Notes: generated by a model from the letters alone, not told the origin. Positions 8,578 through 16,804 are shown, counted from the stretch's first letter. The stretch is DNA of 29,197 nt from Bacillota bacterium (GCA_023426935.1 JAEZBR010000068.1:1-29197); one strand, 5' to 3'. Numbers and translations: made by a program.

Positions 8578-9657
8578 ATGAAGAAGTTTCTGGCTATAAT
8601 GTTGGTTGCGTTTTTAGCATTAGGCATTACCGGTTGCGGTAGTAGTGGAACTAAAGACACCACTTTCGAAATCGCGATGATCACTGACGTAGGAAATATC
8701 GATGATCACAGTTTCAATCAGGCAACTTGGGAAGCAGTAGAGCAGTATGCAAAGGATAACAATAAGACTTATGCTTATTATCGTCCGAGCGAAGATTCGA
8801 ATGAGGCTAGAATTGAACAAATCAAGAATGCGATTGATAAGGGTGCTAAGGTCGTTGTTTGCCCGGGTTACTTATTCGAGACCGCAATCTATGATGTTCA
8901 GACTACTTATCCGAATGTAATGTTCTTATTATTGGATGGTCAACCGCACACGGCTGATTATGCTACTTATAAGACTGAATCCAATGTTCATAACATTCTT
9001 TATCAAGAAGAGCAGGCTGGCTATTTCGCTGGTTATGCTGCGGTTAAAGATGGTTATACGAAATTAGGATTCTGCGGTGGAATCAACGTTCCGGCGGTTA
9101 TCCGTTATGGTTACGGTTATGTTCAGGGCGCTGATGCTGCGGCTAAAGAAATGGGCGTTAAGATCGAAATCAAGTACACCTATGCTGGTGCCTTTGCTCC
9201 GAGTGATGACCTATTGAATAAGATGAATTCCTGGTATTCCAGCGGAACCGAAATCGTCTTTGCTTGCGGTGGTTCCTTATATCAATCCGTATTCAAGGCA
9301 GCTGAGACTAACAATGCTAAGTCCATTGGTGTCGACGTTGACCAAGCTAAAGATTCTGAAACCGTTGTTACTTCCGCAATGAAGCAATTAAAGATCACGA
9401 CTGTCGCTGCGTTAACGGCTCTGTATGGTAACAATCTTACTTGGCCTGAAGATTATGCTGGCAAGACGGCTACTTTAGGTGCTAAGGATGATGCTACTGG
9501 TTTACCGACCGATACTGATTCTTGGAGATTCAAGACTTTCACGGTTGATGAATACAAAGCAATGTTCGACAAAGTTGTTGATGGAACGATCAAGATCTCG
9601 GATGCAATTGATGTTGCTCCGACGACCACTAATTCGACTGTTGACTACAACGCTTAA
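8578..9657 (+). CDS. BMP-family nucleoside-binding lipoprotein
   Basis: 359-residue substrate-binding lipoprotein of the Bmp (basic membrane protein, NupN/PnrA/Med) family. A lipoprotein signal ends with the lipobox ITGC (Cys20), so it is anchored on the outer face of the membrane. The mature part begins with AMITDVGNIDDHSFNQATWE and contains KVVVCPGYLFETAI and VFACGGSLYQSVF, as expected of family members that bind purine nucleosides. Codon use leans toward GCT/GGT/CGT more than its neighbours, a mark of high expression, consistent with the strong promoter. It supplies the importer encoded at 4712-8375 although a terminator separates them. Exact ligand not provable from sequence. Confidence 0.93.
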   Translation: MKKFLAIMLVAFLALGITGCGSSGTKDTTFEIAMITDVGNIDDHSFNQATWEAVEQYAKDNNKTYAYYRPSEDSNEARIEQIKNAIDKGAKVVVCPGYLFETAIYDVQTTYPNVMFLLLDGQPHTADYATYKTESNVHNILYQEEQAGYFAGYAAVKDGYTKLGFCGGINVPAVIRYGYGYVQGADAAAKEMGVKIEIKYTYAGAFAPSDDLLNKMNSWYSSGTEIVFACGGSLYQSVFKAAETNNAKSIGVDVDQAKDSETVVTSAMKQLKITTVAALTALYGNNLTWPEDYAGKTATLGAKDDATGLPTDTDSWRFKTFTVDEYKAMFDKVVDGTIKISDAIDVAPTTTNSTVDYNA

Positions 9658-9667
9658 TATTTAATCA

Positions 9668-9697
9668 AAATACGGGTTTAACCACCCGTATTTTTTT
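9668..9697 (+). terminator. Intrinsic terminator after the lipoprotein gene
   Basis: AAATACGGGT and ACCCGTATTT form a 10-bp perfect stem around loop TTAACC, followed by T7. Very strong rho-independent terminator closing the importer region. Confidence 0.92.
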
Positions 9698-9703
9698 GTG
9701 CCG

Positions 9704-9712
9704 TGATAGAAT
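9704..9712 (+). promoter_or_regulatory. Extended -10 promoter, apparently leaderless
   Basis: TGATAGAAT matches the extended -10 pattern TGnTAnnAT. The usual start point, 6-7 nt downstream, falls on the ATG at 9719. No convincing -35 exists because the terminator occupies that space. The AGGTG before the ATG is only 1 nt away, too close to act as a normal ribosome site. Confidence 0.5.
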
Positions 9713-9718
9713 AGGTGA

Positions 9719-10525
9719 ATGAAACCTAAAGCAATTCTCTTTGATATGGATGGGACGTTATTACCCGACGACAAAAAGATAACCAGATATACCGCAGAAT
9801 GTTTAACTAAAGCGCATGATCTAGGTATAAGATTAGTCGCTTCGACCGGTCGTCCGCCTTTTCTCTTGGATCGGATGTTTCTTCAAGCGGGGCTAGAGAA
9901 TACGATTGATGCTTATATTGCTTTGAATGGTGTCGGACATCTTGACAAAATCTTAGGGATAAACGAGTTAAGCAATTATCTTGAAGGATCTTGGATCCCG
10001 GGTATTATGGAAAGAGTAGAACAACTAGGCTTCGAAGGAACTTTCGTTTCCTATAGATATGTTGATGCTTGGATCACTAAGAAGGATAAATTCTTTTTTC
10101 AGTCTTATAATTCCAGATTTCCTAATTTGCATTTCACCGATTTCAAAGCCGAAAAGGATGAGAAATTCTGGAAGCTGATCTTCGGGTTAGAACGACCGTT
10201 TACTGTCGAAGAGATTGAAAGATTAGATTCCTTGGCAAATGAAAACTATCATGGCTTTCTTTCGTTACCGAATTCGTATGAATTTACGAATGCGAAAGTA
10301 TCGAAAGGAAACGGAGTGAAAAGATTTGCCGAAGAACACGGCTTCGCCTTGGAAGATTTGGTAATGTTCGGAGATAGCGGAAACGACATTGATGCAATGA
10401 AATTAGTCGGGTATAGTATTGCCATGGGTAATGCCGGAATCAAGACTAAAGAGATCAGTGATGAGATCACGCAAAGTAATAACAATGACGGTGTCGCCCG
10501 CTGGATTGCAAAGGAGTTACTATGA
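9719..10525 (+). CDS. Cof-type HAD phosphatase (class IIB)
   Basis: 268-residue HAD-superfamily hydrolase of the Cof/YidA type, which dephosphorylates sugar phosphates, nucleotides or flavin cofactors in the cytoplasm. Motif I is FDMDGTLLP (nucleophile D9, acid/base D11), motif II is VASTGRPP, the motif III lysine lies in AKVSKGNGV and motif IV is FGDSGNDIDAM. The central cap between motifs II and III sets substrate choice and does not reveal it. It is first in a long operon and overlaps the next HAD gene by an ATGA junction. Length is normal for the family. Confidence 0.9.
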   Translation: MKPKAILFDMDGTLLPDDKKITRYTAECLTKAHDLGIRLVASTGRPPFLLDRMFLQAGLENTIDAYIALNGVGHLDKILGINELSNYLEGSWIPGIMERVEQLGFEGTFVSYRYVDAWITKKDKFFFQSYNSRFPNLHFTDFKAEKDEKFWKLIFGLERPFTVEEIERLDSLANENYHGFLSLPNSYEFTNAKVSKGNGVKRFAEEHGFALEDLVMFGDSGNDIDAMKLVGYSIAMGNAGIKTKEISDEITQSNNNDGVARWIAKELL

Positions 10526-11355
10526 CAAAAACTAAAATTGTTTTTATGGATATGGATGGAACATTATTGAACGGACATTCCAAAATATCTCACTATTCTA
10601 AGAAAATCATCAGAGATCTGCATTCCCAAGGACTTATTTTCGGGATTGCGACCGGTAGACCGACCAGTACGATTGCCAGGATGATGAAACATAACGGACT
10701 AGGTGATTGTATAACTTTAGTCGTGGGAATGAATGGTTCTCATATCTTAAATACCCAGACCGGATATTTCGAGGAAATATTGGCGATGCCGGCTGCGACC
10801 TTGAGAAAACTATTCAATATTTTCGATGACGGGATTGCCCAAAGAATGTTATGTGATGAACATAATGTTTATATGGAAACAAAATCGCTTACCGCCCGGA
10901 TTATTTCTCGCTCGGACCATTTAAAACTAACCGTTACTGATTTTTCGGAAGAACTTAAACATGATTGGCCTAAAGCTGGCTTATATACGACTAATCCGGC
11001 GGTGCTACCAAAAATCGTTGAAAGATTTCAGAAAGAATTACCGGACTCGGAAATCATCGGAAAACGCGCAAGCAAATTTTCGTTGGAATTTACGCATCGC
11101 AGTACCGATAAAGGAATTGGTATTCACTACTTAGCTGGGCAATTACATATTCCGATGGAAGCCATCATGGGATTTGGAGATTCGGAGAATGATTTAGGTA
11201 TGTTGGAAGCAATCGGATATCCGGTTGCGATGAAGAATGGCAGTGAATGTGTCAAAAAGATTGCAAAAGATGTCACAGCGAAGACTAATCTTAATGACGG
11301 GGTAATGGATTATCTGAACACCCATCGTCAGTTATTAGACCTAAAGTCAGAATAA
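10522..11355 (+). CDS. Second Cof-type HAD phosphatase
   Basis: 277-residue HAD hydrolase with the same architecture as its upstream neighbour: FMDMDGTLLNG (D10, D12), IATGRPTS, the lysine of STDKGIGIHYL and the metal-binding GFGDSENDLGML. AAGGAG lies at the end of the previous gene, with an ATGA start/stop overlap. The cap region differs clearly from that of the first enzyme, so this is an old duplication or independent recruitment rather than a recent copy. Substrate unknown; sugar phosphates or nucleotides are usual. Confidence 0.9.
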   Translation: MTKTKIVFMDMDGTLLNGHSKISHYSKKIIRDLHSQGLIFGIATGRPTSTIARMMKHNGLGDCITLVVGMNGSHILNTQTGYFEEILAMPAATLRKLFNIFDDGIAQRMLCDEHNVYMETKSLTARIISRSDHLKLTVTDFSEELKHDWPKAGLYTTNPAVLPKIVERFQKELPDSEIIGKRASKFSLEFTHRSTDKGIGIHYLAGQLHIPMEAIMGFGDSENDLGMLEAIGYPVAMKNGSECVKKIAKDVTAKTNLNDGVMDYLNTHRQLLDLKSE

Positions 11356-11364
11356 TGTTAAAAT
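11356..11364 (+). promoter_or_regulatory. Internal extended -10 promoter, near-leaderless
   Basis: TGTTAAAAT fits TGnTAnnAT and overlaps the end of the second HAD gene. Transcription would start about 3-4 nt before the ATG at 11375, which has no ribosome site upstream. This would restart transcription for the second half of the operon. Confidence 0.4.
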
Positions 11365-11374
11365 AGTAATAATT

Positions 11375-11599
11375 ATGAAAAAGAAACAGAAGCAAAAGAC
11401 TAAACTTACCGCCAGTGATTTTATCGTATTCTGTGGAGTAACCGGGGGACTGATTTTTTTTGGTACCATGTTGGTTAATCACTTTATCGTTAAAATACCA
11501 ACTTTAACTTATGTAATCATCGATTCAATAGCAGCAGTTTTTTTGCTAGCCGGAGTTATAATTTATGAAATCGCAATTAAAGCCAAACGTAAACCTTAA
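11375..11599 (+). CDS. Small two-helix membrane protein, unknown
   Basis: 74-residue protein with a lysine-rich N-terminus (KKKQKQKTK), two hydrophobic helices at roughly residues 17-38 and 46-66, and a basic C-terminus (KAKRKP). By the positive-inside rule both ends face the cytoplasm. No family recognised. The last 35 bases overlap the next HAD gene in another frame, which supports both being read from one message. No Shine-Dalgarno is visible; the start follows an extended -10 box closely. It could be a membrane anchor or partner of a neighbour, but nothing shows this. Confidence 0.65.
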   Translation: MKKKQKQKTKLTASDFIVFCGVTGGLIFFGTMLVNHFIVKIPTLTYVIIDSIAAVFLLAGVIIYEIAIKAKRKP

Positions 11600-12254
11600 A
11601 TATCCCTATATTATTTTTGATCTTGACGGGACCTTGGTAGATTCTGAAAACTACTATGCGACCCTCTTCATCGATTATGTTTCTTCCTTAGGCTATGTAC
11701 TTCCAAGTGATTTATGGCGGAAAAATCCGGATTATACCTATGTAGAGATGTCGGAAATAATCTTTAAAAGATTTCCTAATTTAAACGCGAAGTTTGAAAA
11801 CTACCAACAACTTGCGGATGATTGGTATCAGTATTATCTTAAACATCCGATAGATTATTCAAAGTTAACTTATCCTGATGAGATTAAGACTTTGGAACTA
11901 TTGAGAGAAAAAGGATACCTTCTTGCAGTTGCTTCCGGTTCGAAACTGGAAGATGTGAAGCGCGCTCTTCAAAGTACGGGGATCAATGAGTTATTTTCCG
12001 TGGTAATGAGTGCACATCAATGTGACCGCCCCAAACCCGATCCGGCGATCTTTCACTTAACGGCTAAGGCTTTAGGCGCTAGACCTGAGCAGTGTTTAGT
12101 GATTGAGGACTCGACAATCGGTATTACCGCGGCTCACCAAGCAGGAATGAAAGTATTCGCCCGTAAGGATTCACATTTCGATAACGACTTAAGCTTAGCG
12201 GATAACTGTTTTGAGACTTATCAGCAACTACAGCAACTATTGGAATTAAACTGA
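11565..12254 (+). CDS. HAD hydrolase of the beta-phosphoglucomutase/phosphatase group
   Basis: 229-residue HAD class I enzyme with a helical cap. Motif I FDLDGTLVDSE (D19, D21), motif II AVASGSKLEDV, the lysine in DRPKPDP and motif IV VIEDSTIGITAA are all intact. This pattern is shared by beta-phosphoglucomutase, sugar-phosphate phosphatases and pseudouridine or riboflavin-precursor phosphatases. With an alpha-amylase in the same operon a mutase acting on maltose phosphorolysis products is imaginable, but no maltose phosphorylase is present and a general phosphatase is equally likely. GGAG sits within the overlapping small gene at suitable spacing. Confidence 0.87.
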   Translation: MKSQLKPNVNLKYPYIIFDLDGTLVDSENYYATLFIDYVSSLGYVLPSDLWRKNPDYTYVEMSEIIFKRFPNLNAKFENYQQLADDWYQYYLKHPIDYSKLTYPDEIKTLELLREKGYLLAVASGSKLEDVKRALQSTGINELFSVVMSAHQCDRPKPDPAIFHLTAKALGARPEQCLVIEDSTIGITAAHQAGMKVFARKDSHFDNDLSLADNCFETYQQLQQLLELN

Positions 12255-12267
12255 AAGGATGATGGAA

Positions 12268-13413
12268 ATGAACCTTGAAGCGGTCTTGACCAGCAATGGC
12301 ATTGCGTTAGCTTTATTGTTCGTTCTTTTGCTTTCGGTCCGTGCGAGAGTAAAGAAACAGTTATTCGATGACCGCATCTTTGAACTTATCGTGATGTTAG
12401 CGATTTTTGGCTGTATTTGTGAAGTTGGAGGATTCGTCATTGATGGGAAATCAGGGCTTTCAGCCAGGATCTTAGTTCAAGTCTTCAATTCTTTTGTCTT
12501 TACTGTGTTTCCGATTATGGGTTATCTTTGGAATATGTTCATTAATTATCGAATTTATCCTAATCAGACTAGGGAAAAATCATTTGATTGGCTTAGAATC
12601 CCTTTATATTTGAATACGATTTTAGGATTAACCAGTTGTTTCTATCCAATTCTATTTACGGTTGACCGTAATAATGTTTATCACCGTTCTTACTGGGGAT
12701 TAATAACCTTGTTAATAACGGCCTTCTATCTTATTTATTCTTTCTTACGAGTCAATAAAGCCCGAAAACACGGACACCTTTATTTAGTCATGCCAATTAT
12801 GCGTTTATATATTCCCTTAGCAATCGGGACGCTTATTCAGTTTCTGGTGTATGGATCATCTTTGCTCTGGGCCGCTATGGCGCTCGCAATGACCACAACT
12901 TACTTAGGAGTATTAGATGAACAGGCTTCGATAGATCATCTTTCAAATTTATACTCTCGGAATTATTTGGACAATTACTTAAGTAAACACGAGAAAGACT
13001 ACAGTTGTTCGATTGTCGGTATCATGATTGATATCGATCACTTTAAAAGTATCAACGATGTCCAGGGACATTTGCAGGGGGATAAAGTAATCAGAGATGT
13101 TGGCCATCTCATTCACCTCGCAACGAATTACTCGGATTTTGCGGCTCGTTATGGTGGCGATGAATTTACTATTTTCCGAGAAGCAGATAGTGTTGAGGTC
13201 GGGAACGAAATAATAAAAAAATTGGAAGAAGAGTTTCAAAAATATAATAATGACAAAGATGATGCGCAAAAGATCAGCTTTTCTTACGGTATCGCCTTAT
13301 ACCGTCCTTTGAATAATACTATCGATCAATTTTTAAAGGAAATGGATATGGTGATGTATCAAAATAAGCGCAGCAAAGCTAAAATATTACCAGAACGAAG
13401 GAGTACTAAATGA
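12268..13413 (+). CDS. Membrane-anchored GGDEF diguanylate cyclase
   Basis: About 381 residues. The N-terminal half is hydrophobic with about six to seven helices, an integral-membrane sensor of unknown type. The C-terminal half is a GGDEF domain that makes cyclic di-GMP from two GTP. The active loop is RYGGDEF (GGDEF at residues 296-300) and the metal/substrate motif is MIDIDHFKSINDVQGHLQGD. At the inhibitory-site position the usual RxxD reads NYSD, so product feedback is probably lost. ATGs at 12259 and 12262 are in frame, but AAAGG(A) is best spaced for 12268. No EAL or PilZ partner is in the window. It ends with an ATGA overlap to the next gene. Confidence 0.88.
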   Translation: MNLEAVLTSNGIALALLFVLLLSVRARVKKQLFDDRIFELIVMLAIFGCICEVGGFVIDGKSGLSARILVQVFNSFVFTVFPIMGYLWNMFINYRIYPNQTREKSFDWLRIPLYLNTILGLTSCFYPILFTVDRNNVYHRSYWGLITLLITAFYLIYSFLRVNKARKHGHLYLVMPIMRLYIPLAIGTLIQFLVYGSSLLWAAMALAMTTTYLGVLDEQASIDHLSNLYSRNYLDNYLSKHEKDYSCSIVGIMIDIDHFKSINDVQGHLQGDKVIRDVGHLIHLATNYSDFAARYGGDEFTIFREADSVEVGNEIIKKLEEEFQKYNNDKDDAQKISFSYGIALYRPLNNTIDQFLKEMDMVMYQNKRSKAKILPERRSTK

Positions 13414-13958
13414 TTAATCAAAGAATTACGGATCTGATAAAGACACTATCTTCATCAACTAATCTTGAATATTCAAAGCTGCGTATCGGTTTTAAAAGTA
13501 GTCAGGGTGTTACTTTTTATGATTTCAAAGGCAATATCGACAAGAAATTTGAATGGTTAAATAACATAGCTGTCCCTGGCGTGACGACAATCATTTATGC
13601 GGAATCGTCTAATTCACAGCAAATAATTCAGACTGAAAATAGTTTAAAAGCTTTTTTAGATGATATGGCACAGCTGTTAGGACCGGCTCTTCAGATTACA
13701 AATAAAAATCTTTCGGATGTGGAAAAAGCTTTGGCAAATAATAGCACTTGCTTATTTCAAGATGGGGGATATATAGTGACCGGTAGGAATGATAACGAAG
13801 TCGGCTTAGCGGTTATTTTATTAGAGAAAGCCTGCAGGATTAAAATTCTTGCGAATGAACTTGGCGGGGTAAAATATCTGGAACCGGATCTGGCACAATT
13901 TGATCATCAGAATTATTTGGAACATTATTCGCATGCTCAATGCGAGGGTGATAAATAA
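13410..13958 (+). CDS. Class II aldolase-like protein lacking metal histidines (probable pseudo-enzyme)
   Basis: 182-residue protein. Its C-terminal part (about residues 108-155, including CLFQDGGYIVTGRNDNEVG and LLEKACRIKILANELGG) reads like the end of a class II aldolase/adducin domain. However, the GNHGVV zinc-histidine loop is replaced by QDGGYIV, and no HxH pair is present earlier. The N-terminal half (EYSKLRIGFKSSQGVTFYDF, PGVTTIIYAESS, FLDDMAQLLGP) is conserved-looking but not a known catalytic motif. It overlaps the canonical class II aldolase gene that follows by one base (TAATG), suggesting a fixed stoichiometry. A regulatory or structural partner of the next protein is the simplest reading; this is inference. 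Confidence 0.6.
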   Translation: MINQRITDLIKTLSSSTNLEYSKLRIGFKSSQGVTFYDFKGNIDKKFEWLNNIAVPGVTTIIYAESSNSQQIIQTENSLKAFLDDMAQLLGPALQITNKNLSDVEKALANNSTCLFQDGGYIVTGRNDNEVGLAVILLEKACRIKILANELGGVKYLEPDLAQFDHQNYLEHYSHAQCEGDK

Positions 13959-14521
13959 TGAATGAACTTGAAGGAAGAAAAGAAATCATTATCTACGGTA
14001 AGAAATTATTGGATACAGGATTGGTTCAGGGAACCTGGGGAAATCTTTCTCTTAGGCTGGACGAAGATCATCTATTGATTACACCCAGTGGGATGAACTA
14101 TCGGATTTTAGAACCGGAAGATATCTGCAAGATTGAGATTTCTAGCGGAAAGTATGAAGGGAAAAGAAAACCTTCGAGTGAAAAAGAATTACATCGTCTG
14201 ATTATGTTGAATTATCCCCAAACCAACGCAGTGATTCATACGCACTCGTTATATTGTCAGGTCTTCGCAGCGGCACAGAAGAAACTTCCGGCAATCGACC
14301 CTGAATTTATTAAAGTCTGTCCTTTAGGCTTAGAATGTACTAAACATGAATTGGCAGGCACCGTTGTTTTAGCCCAAGAAGCAGTAAAAACAATCGGCCA
14401 GAGTAAAGGTTGTTTACTGGGCAACCATGGCGTAGTTTTACTGGGAAATAGTTTAAGTGAAACCTTAGCCTTAGCGTTAAGCGCTGAATCGGCAGCCCAA
14501 GACTTTTTGGATCGTGATTGA
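13958..14521 (+). CDS. Class II aldolase (L-fuculose-phosphate aldolase-like)
   Basis: 187-residue zinc-dependent class II aldolase/adducin-family enzyme. The metal ligands are visible as H94 and H96 in IHTHSLYC and H157 in GNHGVVLLG; the catalytic-base glutamate is expected in SSEKELH (E75). The glycine/asparagine phosphate-binding region is GTWGNLSLR and ITPSG. It is shorter than FucA (about 215 aa). Candidate roles include fuculose-, ribulose- or 5-deoxyribulose-1-phosphate aldolase or methylthioribulose-phosphate dehydratase. Products of the first group (dihydroxyacetone phosphate plus aldehyde) would parallel DeoC elsewhere in the window. It is translationally coupled to the degenerate homologue upstream. 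Confidence 0.87.
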   Translation: MNELEGRKEIIIYGKKLLDTGLVQGTWGNLSLRLDEDHLLITPSGMNYRILEPEDICKIEISSGKYEGKRKPSSEKELHRLIMLNYPQTNAVIHTHSLYCQVFAAAQKKLPAIDPEFIKVCPLGLECTKHELAGTVVLAQEAVKTIGQSKGCLLGNHGVVLLGNSLSETLALALSAESAAQDFLDRD

Positions 14522-14534
14522 TTTATGTTATCAT
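14507..14534 (+). promoter_or_regulatory. Internal promoter before surE
   Basis: TGTTATCAT (14526-14534) is an extended -10 element; TTGGAT at 14507-14512 gives a modest -35 with a 16-bp spacer. The start would lie near 14541, followed by an AGGAGG ribosome site at 14549-14554. Confidence 0.45.
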
Positions 14535-14559
14535 AGTCCTATGGTTTCAGGAGGAAAAT

Positions 14560-15339
14560 ATGCGGATTCTAATCAGTAACGATGATGGAATTGATTCATT
14601 AGGAATAAAAGCATTAGTCGATATCTTAAAAGATGAGCATGAGATTGACATTGCGGCTCCGGCCAATCAACAGAGTGCGAAGAGTCATAGTTTCACCCTT
14701 AACGGGGATCTTATGGTGGAGAAGATAGAATATCCCGGAGCTAGATCAGCTTATGCGATCGACGCGACGCCGGCCGATTGTGTTTATTGTGCGGTAAATG
14801 AGTTATTGCCCCAAAGACCGGATGTCATTATTTCGGGGATTAACCACGGATTCAATCTCTCGACGGATTGTTTATATTCCGGAACGATTGGAGCGGCTAG
14901 TGAAGGATTAGTTTTGGGTATTCCGGCCCTAGCCGTCAGTTTAGTTACGCTTACTTCCTACGATTTTACCGCTCCGGCGATTGCGGCTAAACAATTATTA
15001 CCGATTTTGATGAAAGATCCGGATAATTTGAAATATCTGCTCAGTATCAATTCTCCGGATATACCGGTAGATCAGATAAAAGGTTATCGGGTCGTTGGTT
15101 TTGACGGACATCGGACTTATCATCGTAAATATACGATAACTAAAATTTCGGAAACTAAGTCGATACATCATATTAAATGCGATATCATTAAGACTTTGGA
15201 TAAAGATCCGAATATTTTGGGCGATGTTTCGGCAGTCGAACAGGGATATATTTCCGTCACCCCGGTCTCTTTAGATTGGGTCGATCATCAGAAGGAACAG
15301 CAGTTGAAATCGCTTGATCAATTATCTTTCGAACACTAA
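14560..15339 (+). CDS. surE: 5'/3'-nucleotidase SurE
   Basis: 259-residue survival protein E: metal-dependent nucleotidase releasing phosphate from nucleoside 5'- and 3'-monophosphates and, in some species, short polyphosphate. Motifs are all in place: ILISNDDGID (metal ligands D8, D9), APANQQSAKSHSFT (phosphate loop), DATPADCVYCA, ISGINHGFN (metal Asn) and YSGTIGAASEG. The start at 14560 follows a strong AGGAGG; an upstream in-frame ATG at 14518 would add 14 non-homologous residues. SurE would produce the nucleosides that DeoC-linked salvage consumes, complementing the importer upstream. Confidence 0.95.
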   Translation: MRILISNDDGIDSLGIKALVDILKDEHEIDIAAPANQQSAKSHSFTLNGDLMVEKIEYPGARSAYAIDATPADCVYCAVNELLPQRPDVIISGINHGFNLSTDCLYSGTIGAASEGLVLGIPALAVSLVTLTSYDFTAPAIAAKQLLPILMKDPDNLKYLLSINSPDIPVDQIKGYRVVGFDGHRTYHRKYTITKISETKSIHHIKCDIIKTLDKDPNILGDVSAVEQGYISVTPVSLDWVDHQKEQQLKSLDQLSFEH

Positions 15340-15352
15340 AGAAGGTATGTAA

Positions 15353-16804
15353 ATGAATAACGGAATAATGGTTCAATATTTTGAGTGGTATTTGAGTAAT
15401 GATGGTACTTTATGGCAGAAAGTAGCTAAAGAGGCTAAACATCTTGCTAGTGACGGAGTTACGGCTATTTGGTTACCGCCCGCCTACAAAGGCGCCGGGG
15501 GAATCAATGATGTTGGGTATGGCGTCTACGATCTTTATGATTTAGGCGAATTTAATCAAAAAGGAACTGTTCGGACTAAGTACGGAACAAAAGAAGAATA
15601 CTTGAAAGCAATCTCGGCCTTACAGAAAGCCGGCATCGCCGTTTATGGTGATATCGTTTTTAATCAGATGATGGGAGCGGATAAAGCAGAAGAAGTAATG
15701 GCCGTTGAGACGGCGAGTAATAATCGTGAACAGGAGGTATCTCAACCATACGATATTGAAGCTTGGACCCGTTTCACCTTTCCGGGTCGTAAAGGGAAGT
15801 ACTCGACTTTTACTTTTGACCATACTTGTTTTGATGGTGTAGATTATGATCAACGAAAAGGAAAAAACGCAATCTATAATTTAGAAGGTCAGCCTTGGGA
15901 TCAGGGAGTTGACGGGGAAAATGTTAACTATGATTATTTAATGGGTGCCGATGTCTGTTTTTCCAATCCGAAAGTACGCCAATATTTTATTGATTGGGGA
16001 CAATGGTATCTGAATACTACCAAGGTTGATGGTTTCAGACTAGATGCCTTAAAACATATCGATAACACATATTTCCCTGAATGGTTAGGAAAACTTCGCA
16101 GTTATAGTAATAAAGAATTATTTACGGTCGGAGAGTATTGGAGCGCCGATTTAGGAACATTAAAGAACTATCTAGAGGTTACCGACCGTTGTCTCTCATT
16201 ATTCGATGTACCGCTACACTTCAATTTTTTCGCAGCTAGTCATGGCAACGGAAATTTTGACATGTCAAAGTTACTAGATAATACCTTAGTTCAATGCGAT
16301 CCGGCAAAAGCCGTGACCTTCGTGGATAATCACGATACGCAAGCCGGCCAGGCGTTGCAGAGTGCAATCTTAGACTGGTTCGTTCCGTTAGCGTATGGGG
16401 TTATTCTTTTACGTAATCAAGGTTATCCCTGCGTCTTCTATGGAAACTATTATGGAGTTCCCAGTCATAACGGGGTCGCTCATAAAGAAGTACTAGATGT
16501 TTTAATGAAGGCTCGGAGAACTTTAGTTTATGGAACCCAGCATGATTATTTCGATGATTTCAATGTGATCGGCTGGACCTATGAAGGTGATTCAGAACAT
16601 GAAGATTCAGGAATTGCGGTTATTATGAGCGATAATATCGGCGGACAGAAAACAATGAATGTCGGAATTAAACACGCTAAAGAGACTTGGATTGAATTGA
16701 CCGGTCAGTTCAGCGATGAAACTATCATTGACGATAACGGGCAGGGGTTATTTAAGGTTAATGGCGGAGCTTTAGCGGTTTATGCCAAGAAAACTACAAG
16801 GTAA
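15353..16804 (+). CDS. Cytoplasmic GH13 alpha-amylase
   Basis: 483-residue alpha-amylase of the GH13_5 type, hydrolysing internal alpha-1,4 bonds of maltodextrin or glycogen. No signal peptide: it begins MNNGIMVQYFEWYLSND, as intracellular AmyA-like enzymes do. Catalytic residues are D231 (GFRLDALKH), E261 (VGEYW) and D328 (FVDNHDTQ). Conserved region I reads DIVFNQMMGAD, with Gln105 where almost all relatives have His; see findings. A C-terminal beta domain is present. It starts 13 nt after surE, with AAGG upstream. Its last 11 bases overlap the convergent yggS gene, with no visible terminator between them. Confidence 0.92.
   Translation: MNNGIMVQYFEWYLSNDGTLWQKVAKEAKHLASDGVTAIWLPPAYKGAGGINDVGYGVYDLYDLGEFNQKGTVRTKYGTKEEYLKAISALQKAGIAVYGDIVFNQMMGADKAEEVMAVETASNNREQEVSQPYDIEAWTRFTFPGRKGKYSTFTFDHTCFDGVDYDQRKGKNAIYNLEGQPWDQGVDGENVNYDYLMGADVCFSNPKVRQYFIDWGQWYLNTTKVDGFRLDALKHIDNTYFPEWLGKLRSYSNKELFTVGEYWSADLGTLKNYLEVTDRCLSLFDVPLHFNFFAASHGNGNFDMSKLLDNTLVQCDPAKAVTFVDNHDTQAGQALQSAILDWFVPLAYGVILLRNQGYPCVFYGNYYGVPSHNGVAHKEVLDVLMKARRTLVYGTQHDYFDDFNVIGWTYEGDSEHEDSGIAVIMSDNIGGQKTMNVGIKHAKETWIELTGQFSDETIIDDNGQGLFKVNGGALAVYAKKTTR

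Noticed and set aside
14518..14559. Upstream start for surE
   Set aside because: SurE proteins begin MRILxxNDDG; the strong AGGAGG is positioned for 14560.
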